From DASUFH01 sp036274645 (lineage in GTDB: Bacteria; Acidobacteriota; Terriglobia; 20CM-2-55-15): a stretch of DNA of 17,680 nucleotides. Positions 14,854 through 17,680 of the stretch are shown piece after piece. The stretch's first letter is position 1; every line of letters starts with the position of its first letter. The notes under the pieces are model-generated. The model ran no database searches, had not been told where the DNA came from, and saw nothing but the letters and a program-made list of their open reading frames with translations. The stretch covers positions 1-17,680 of the forward strand of contig DASUFH010000237.1 in assembly GCA_036274645.1 (NCBI GenBank), read 5' to 3'. The translations under genes were made by a program, and so were the position numbers.

Positions 14854-15104
14854 TCGCCGGCGATGAGCTTGTCCACCCGCCGGACCTGAGCGGCCGGGAT
14901 CCGCTTCGGGAAGATCGCCTTGCGGCGCGCGGCGAAATCGGGCAGCGCGGTGATCCTGTCTGAACCGGACCCTACCGGCCGGATGGAATATGTCCGCCCG
15001 TCCCGACGTTTGACGCGGACAGCGCCGTCACGATCCGCCGCGTCCAGCACGGCTGCGGGCTCGCGATCCAGGTCCCGAACGGTAAATGTCTTCATGTCCG
15101 ACAT
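14850..15104 (-). CDS. Phd/YefM-like antitoxin
   Basis: Encodes 84 residues from the ATG at 15104, or 81 from the ATG at 15095. MKTFTVRDLDREPAAVLDAADRDGAVRVKRRDGRTYSIRP matches the short DNA-binding N-terminal domain of Phd/YefM-type antitoxins, which dimerise, bind their own promoter and neutralise the toxin with a C-terminal tail. The C-terminal 35 residues are charged (PDFAARRKAIFPKRIPAAQVRRVDKL) and likely wrap the PIN toxin. The stop overlaps the toxin start by ATGA. A 15-base palindrome covers the upper ATG, which may favour the lower start or serve as operator. Neither start has a good Shine-Dalgarno. Confidence 0.85.
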   Translation of the reverse strand: MSDMKTFTVRDLDREPAAVLDAADRDGAVRVKRRDGRTYSIRPVGSGSDRITALPDFAARRKAIFPKRIPAAQVRRVDKLIAGE

Positions 15105-15112
15105 TATGTCGG
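15098..15112. promoter_or_regulatory. Palindromic candidate operator of the toxin-antitoxin pair
   Basis: CCGACAT (15098-15104) and ATGTCGG (15106-15112) are perfect inverted arms around one T. They cover the ATG at 15102-15104. A further ATGTC at 15094-15098 repeats the half-site. The position suits autorepression by an antitoxin dimer. Confidence 0.65.
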
Positions 15113-15161
15113 CGCTGGCGCAAACGCGTCAAGCGGCCGGTCGAGCACATCATCCGTAAAG

Positions 15162-15182
15162 ACCGGGACCGTTAGTCCCGGT
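15162..15182 (-). terminator. Hairpin, possible terminator of the lipid-kinase unit
   Basis: ACCGGGAC (15162-15169) and GTCCCGGT (15175-15182) form a perfect 8-bp stem around CGTTA. It lies about 100 bases past the lipid-kinase stop on the minus strand and is followed on that strand by only CTTTA, so the T-tract is weak. It could instead be a dispersed repeat of GTCCCGG type. The rest of 15113-15285 holds no gene I can support. Confidence 0.5.
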
Positions 15183-15285
15183 GAATTCCCGCCGGTGGTT
15201 CCCGTCTACTTCGATTCCGCGCTCATCGCGAAGGCCTTCAGGGCATCAACCCCATCGATAGCGTTCCCTGACGCGCGTGTCATAA

Positions 15286-16185
15286 CTATCGCGTAACCAC
15301 TTCGATGACTTCTGAGGTGACGGCGAACGACATGGGAAGAGAGCCGATCAGTTCGCCGTCCGCCTGCACGAGGACGCCTTCGCCTGTAGCTCGCGCGACG
15401 GGCGCATCGTAAAAGGACACGCCTTTCAACGTTGCGGGCATTCCGCCGAACAGGGCGAACGGCAGCAGCTTGAGGTAGCGGCGCCGTTCGGCCGCGTCAA
15501 TCAGACAGACCTCGAAGTCCGGACGATCCAGGCGCGCTCGTGGAGTAATCGCCAGATTGCCGCCATAGCGCGGCGTTCGCCCCAGCGCGGCAAACGTGCC
15601 GGAGCGCGTTTTGCCGTCGATTTCGAGGGCAAAGGGAGTGGGTTTCCAGCGAGTCAGGCTCTCCCATCCGGAGTACCAGAAGGCCGCCTTTCCCAACCGC
15701 TTCTTCAATGCCGGTCGAACCCGGTCGACGATGGCGGCGTCCAGTCCAATGCCGGCCATGAGCAGGAAGTAACGCCGCTCGCCGGTGGTCTCGCTGGTGG
15801 CGCACGCTGCGAACGCGCGCTGCACTTTGCCGGCGGCGAAGACGTCCGCCAGGGTCTCCAGGCGGCGCGGCATGCGCAGTTCGCGTCCCAGCACATTTGC
15901 TGTTCCACGCGGCCATGCCAGAAGGCGCGCCCCGGTTCCAACCAGTCCCTGCAACGCCTCGTTGATGGTGCCGTCCCCGCCCGACACGATGACATCGCGA
16001 AACCCTTCCCGCGCCGCCTGGGCGGCCAGACGCGTGGCGTCGCGCGGCCCCTGAGTCAGGCACAGTTCCACATCGAAGCCTCGCTCTTTCATCAAGCGAA
16101 GGAACCGGTCGATCGTTTCCGTACGTTCCCGGGAGCCGGCCTGTCCCGCTTTCGGATTGGCGATGAGCGCCGCGCGCCGTTTCAT
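15286..16185 (-). CDS. Diacylglycerol kinase / YegS-BmrU-family lipid kinase
   Basis: Encodes 299 residues, typical for bacterial DAG-kinase-catalytic-domain proteins (YegS, DgkB, BmrU). These phosphorylate diacylglycerol or similar lipids with ATP at the membrane face. Seen are the NPKAG motif (10-14), the nucleotide-binding GGDGT motif (69-73), PRGTANVLGRELRMP (about 92-106) and the C-terminal half with the beta-sandwich domain (RYGGNLAITPRARLDRPDFEVCLI, then GVLVQADGELIG). There is no membrane helix, so it is a peripheral enzyme. The ATG at 16185 overlaps the stop of the upstream glycosyltransferase (ATGA), which indicates translational coupling. The pairing suggests the two use the same diacylglycerol pool; phosphatidic acid would be the product here. 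Confidence 0.93.
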   Translation of the reverse strand: MKRRAALIANPKAGQAGSRERTETIDRFLRLMKERGFDVELCLTQGPRDATRLAAQAAREGFRDVIVSGGDGTINEALQGLVGTGARLLAWPRGTANVLGRELRMPRRLETLADVFAAGKVQRAFAACATSETTGERRYFLLMAGIGLDAAIVDRVRPALKKRLGKAAFWYSGWESLTRWKPTPFALEIDGKTRSGTFAALGRTPRYGGNLAITPRARLDRPDFEVCLIDAAERRRYLKLLPFALFGGMPATLKGVSFYDAPVARATGEGVLVQADGELIGSLPMSFAVTSEVIEVVTR

Positions 16186-17312
16186 GCCGCGCCTCCATGA
16201 AGTTCGATCAGCTTCCGGACAACCGCGGCGGCGGCGTGAGGCCGCGCCAGGCGGCGCGCTTCCGCCCGCATCCGCTCACAACGCGCGGGGTCATCGAGCA
16301 GGCGGTCCACCTTGTACGCCAACGCCGGAAGATTGTTGCACCGGATGGCCACGCCCTCCTCCAGGAGGTGATCGGAATTGCGCTCCTCCTGCCCCGGAAT
16401 CGGATTGACGATTACCATCGCCAGTCCCTTCGACAACGCCTCCGACGTGGTCAGTCCGCCGGGCTTGCCCAGCAGGATGTCCGCCGCCGACATCAATTCG
16501 TCCATCTCGGTCGTGTAGCCCAACGTCCTGAATGTGACGTTTCCGCCGCCCTGCCGCGCGATGAACTTGTCGATCTGTTTCTTCAGCGCATCGTTGCGGC
16601 CGCAGAGCGCCACCACCTGCGCCTCATGGCGCATCTCGGAAAGACAGGAGCACAGATCCTCCACACGCCCGACTCCGAAGCCGCCGGCGGAAACAAGCAT
16701 GGTGGTCCGGCCGGGCGCCAGTCCGTGCTTCAGCTGCATTTCACGCTTGTCCCTGGACACGGCAAATACGGGGTCGATCGGAATTCCACTGACCGTGATC
16801 CTGTCCGCCGCGATGCCGAGTTTCTCCATGTGCGCTCGCGTCTCATCGATCGGCACGAAATACTGCTCGTAATGGCGACAGAGCCACATGGCATGGACAT
16901 CGAAGTCCGTGACAACGATGGCCTGCGGGCAGCGAATACGCCGCTTCGCTTTGAGCCACGAAATGATTTCAGCCGGCAGGAAGTGCGTGCAGACGGCCAC
17001 ATCGGGATTGAAATCCATCAATAACTGAACCAGCGGACGGGTATTGAGCTTGTCCAGGGCAAGGCGGCGGCGCTCGTTCTTCCAGGGCTTGTCCAGGTAG
17101 TCGTAGAGCCAGCCCAGCGTTTCCGGCATGCGGTTCACCATGTCGATGTACGCCTTGGAGTAGAGCGACCGGAACAGCTTGTTGGTGTAGTCGAGAGCGT
17201 CGACGTGCAGCACTTCCTGCGCCGCGCCCGATTGCGTGAACGCCTTTTCAATCGCCTGGGCCGCGCGGATGTGGCCGGCTCCAGCGGAAGCGGAAAGAAT
17301 CAACACCCTCAT
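16182..17312 (-). CDS. GT28 glycosyltransferase, MGDG synthase / UgtP-like
   Basis: Encodes 376 residues, matching the size of MGDG synthases and of processive diacylglycerol glucosyltransferases (UgtP/YpfP). These move galactose or glucose from a UDP-sugar to diacylglycerol at the membrane. The N-terminal domain starts VLILSASAGAGH (SAGAGH 9-14) and is followed by LDYTNKLFRSLYSKAYIDMVNRMPE, characteristic of the family. The C-terminal nucleotide-sugar part has KPGGLTTSEAL (283-293) and NPIPGQEERN (303-312). Sugar donor and processivity cannot be decided from sequence. It is the first gene of a two-gene unit with the lipid kinase, overlapping it by ATGA. No Shine-Dalgarno is obvious before the ATG at 17312. 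Such glycolipids can replace phospholipids when phosphate is scarce. Confidence 0.93.
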   Translation of the reverse strand: MRVLILSASAGAGHIRAAQAIEKAFTQSGAAQEVLHVDALDYTNKLFRSLYSKAYIDMVNRMPETLGWLYDYLDKPWKNERRRLALDKLNTRPLVQLLMDFNPDVAVCTHFLPAEIISWLKAKRRIRCPQAIVVTDFDVHAMWLCRHYEQYFVPIDETRAHMEKLGIAADRITVSGIPIDPVFAVSRDKREMQLKHGLAPGRTTMLVSAGGFGVGRVEDLCSCLSEMRHEAQVVALCGRNDALKKQIDKFIARQGGGNVTFRTLGYTTEMDELMSAADILLGKPGGLTTSEALSKGLAMVIVNPIPGQEERNSDHLLEEGVAIRCNNLPALAYKVDRLLDDPARCERMRAEARRLARPHAAAAVVRKLIELHGGAA

Positions 17313-17391
17313 GATCGCGGCAGAGCATACTGAAGCGGGCGTTGCGGCGCAAATGGAGCGCTCTCACACTTCTTAGCACTGGACGGAGTAT

Positions 17392-17680
17392 TCAACGTAA
17401 CGAGCCCAGAGCGCGGGAGAGGATCAGGATCGCGACATCGAGGTCGGCGTCCGGATTGCTTCCGGGGCCGATCAGATGAGCCAGCGTCTGACGGTTGAGC
17501 AGACGATCGTCATAAACGGCATTGCTGCAGCGTCGACGCAACTCCCCGAGGAGATACGCGAAGTTCGCTTCCTGGGATAGCTGCCTGGCCTGGCCAAGCC
17601 CTTCGTAATTGAGGACGTTCTGGCTGAAGAGGAAAACCGGATGCTGGCCAGCGTAAAGGTACAGATGCTTACGGCGCTCC
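17392..17680 (-). CDS. C-terminal end of an unrecognised protein, cut by right edge
   Basis: The minus strand is open from the right edge (frame beginning at base 17679) to a TGA at 17392-17394, giving 95 residues that start ERRKHLYLYAGQHPVFLFSQNVLNYEG and end AILILSRALGSLR. The other two minus frames are closed or shorter. I do not recognise the family; it is a mix of hydrophobic and charged residues with no clear motif. Its start and upstream domains lie outside the window. It is 79 bases upstream of the glycosyltransferase start, so it may be in the same unit. Confidence 0.65.
   Translation of the reverse strand, partial: ERRKHLYLYAGQHPVFLFSQNVLNYEGLGQARQLSQEANFAYLLGELRRRCSNAVYDDRLLNRQTLAHLIGPGSNPDADLDVAILILSRALGSLR

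Noticed and set aside
1..17680. CRISPR array or phage/transposon genes
   Set aside because: No regularly spaced direct repeats with unique spacers, and no transposase, integrase or structural phage proteins, were seen on either strand.

Overview
The window is a GC-rich, tightly packed bacterial chromosome segment with no sign of plasmid, phage or insertion-sequence genes. Nearly everything is on the minus strand; the only plus-strand gene I support is an SPFH/prohibitin-like gene at 8999-9820. The gene set, the high GC content, the weak Shine-Dalgarno sequences and the GC-rich palindromic repeats between genes suggest a free-living Gram-negative type organism. Acidobacteriota is my best guess, but that rests on general style and not on a marker gene.

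Layout, left to right: an ABC exporter half-transporter cut off by the left edge (1-1304); a 265-base intergenic stretch full of GC-rich inverted repeats; pyruvate phosphate dikinase with an unusual histone-H1-like Lys/Ala N-terminal tail (1570-4608); recO (4677-5396); a LysR-family regulator (5515-6447); a small unrecognised protein (6492-6926); a spacer with a perfect 12-bp inverted repeat (6994-7026); a class III adenylate cyclase with a very long C-terminal coiled coil (7129-8940); and, divergently, the SPFH membrane protein. Next come typA/bipA (9840-11636), a MOSC-domain protein (11657-12436) and a RecQ-like helicase (12467-14299), closely spaced and probably one transcription unit. A PIN-domain toxin/Phd-like antitoxin pair (14389-15104) follows, with a palindrome over the antitoxin start. 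The right part holds a diacylglycerol/lipid kinase and an MGDG-synthase-like glycosyltransferase that overlap by ATGA (15286-17312), then the C-terminal end of an unrecognised protein cut by the right edge.

Two functional links stand out. The lipid kinase and the glycosyltransferase probably compete for or share diacylglycerol, so they look like a membrane glycerolipid module. RecO and RecQ are both recombination-repair proteins but sit in separate units. I did not find a clear new multi-gene system such as defence, biosynthetic or secretion. The most unusual items are the basic tail on pyruvate phosphate dikinase, the cyclase fused to a roughly 380-residue coiled coil beside an SPFH gene, the extra domain in RecQ, and the several classes of intergenic palindrome.
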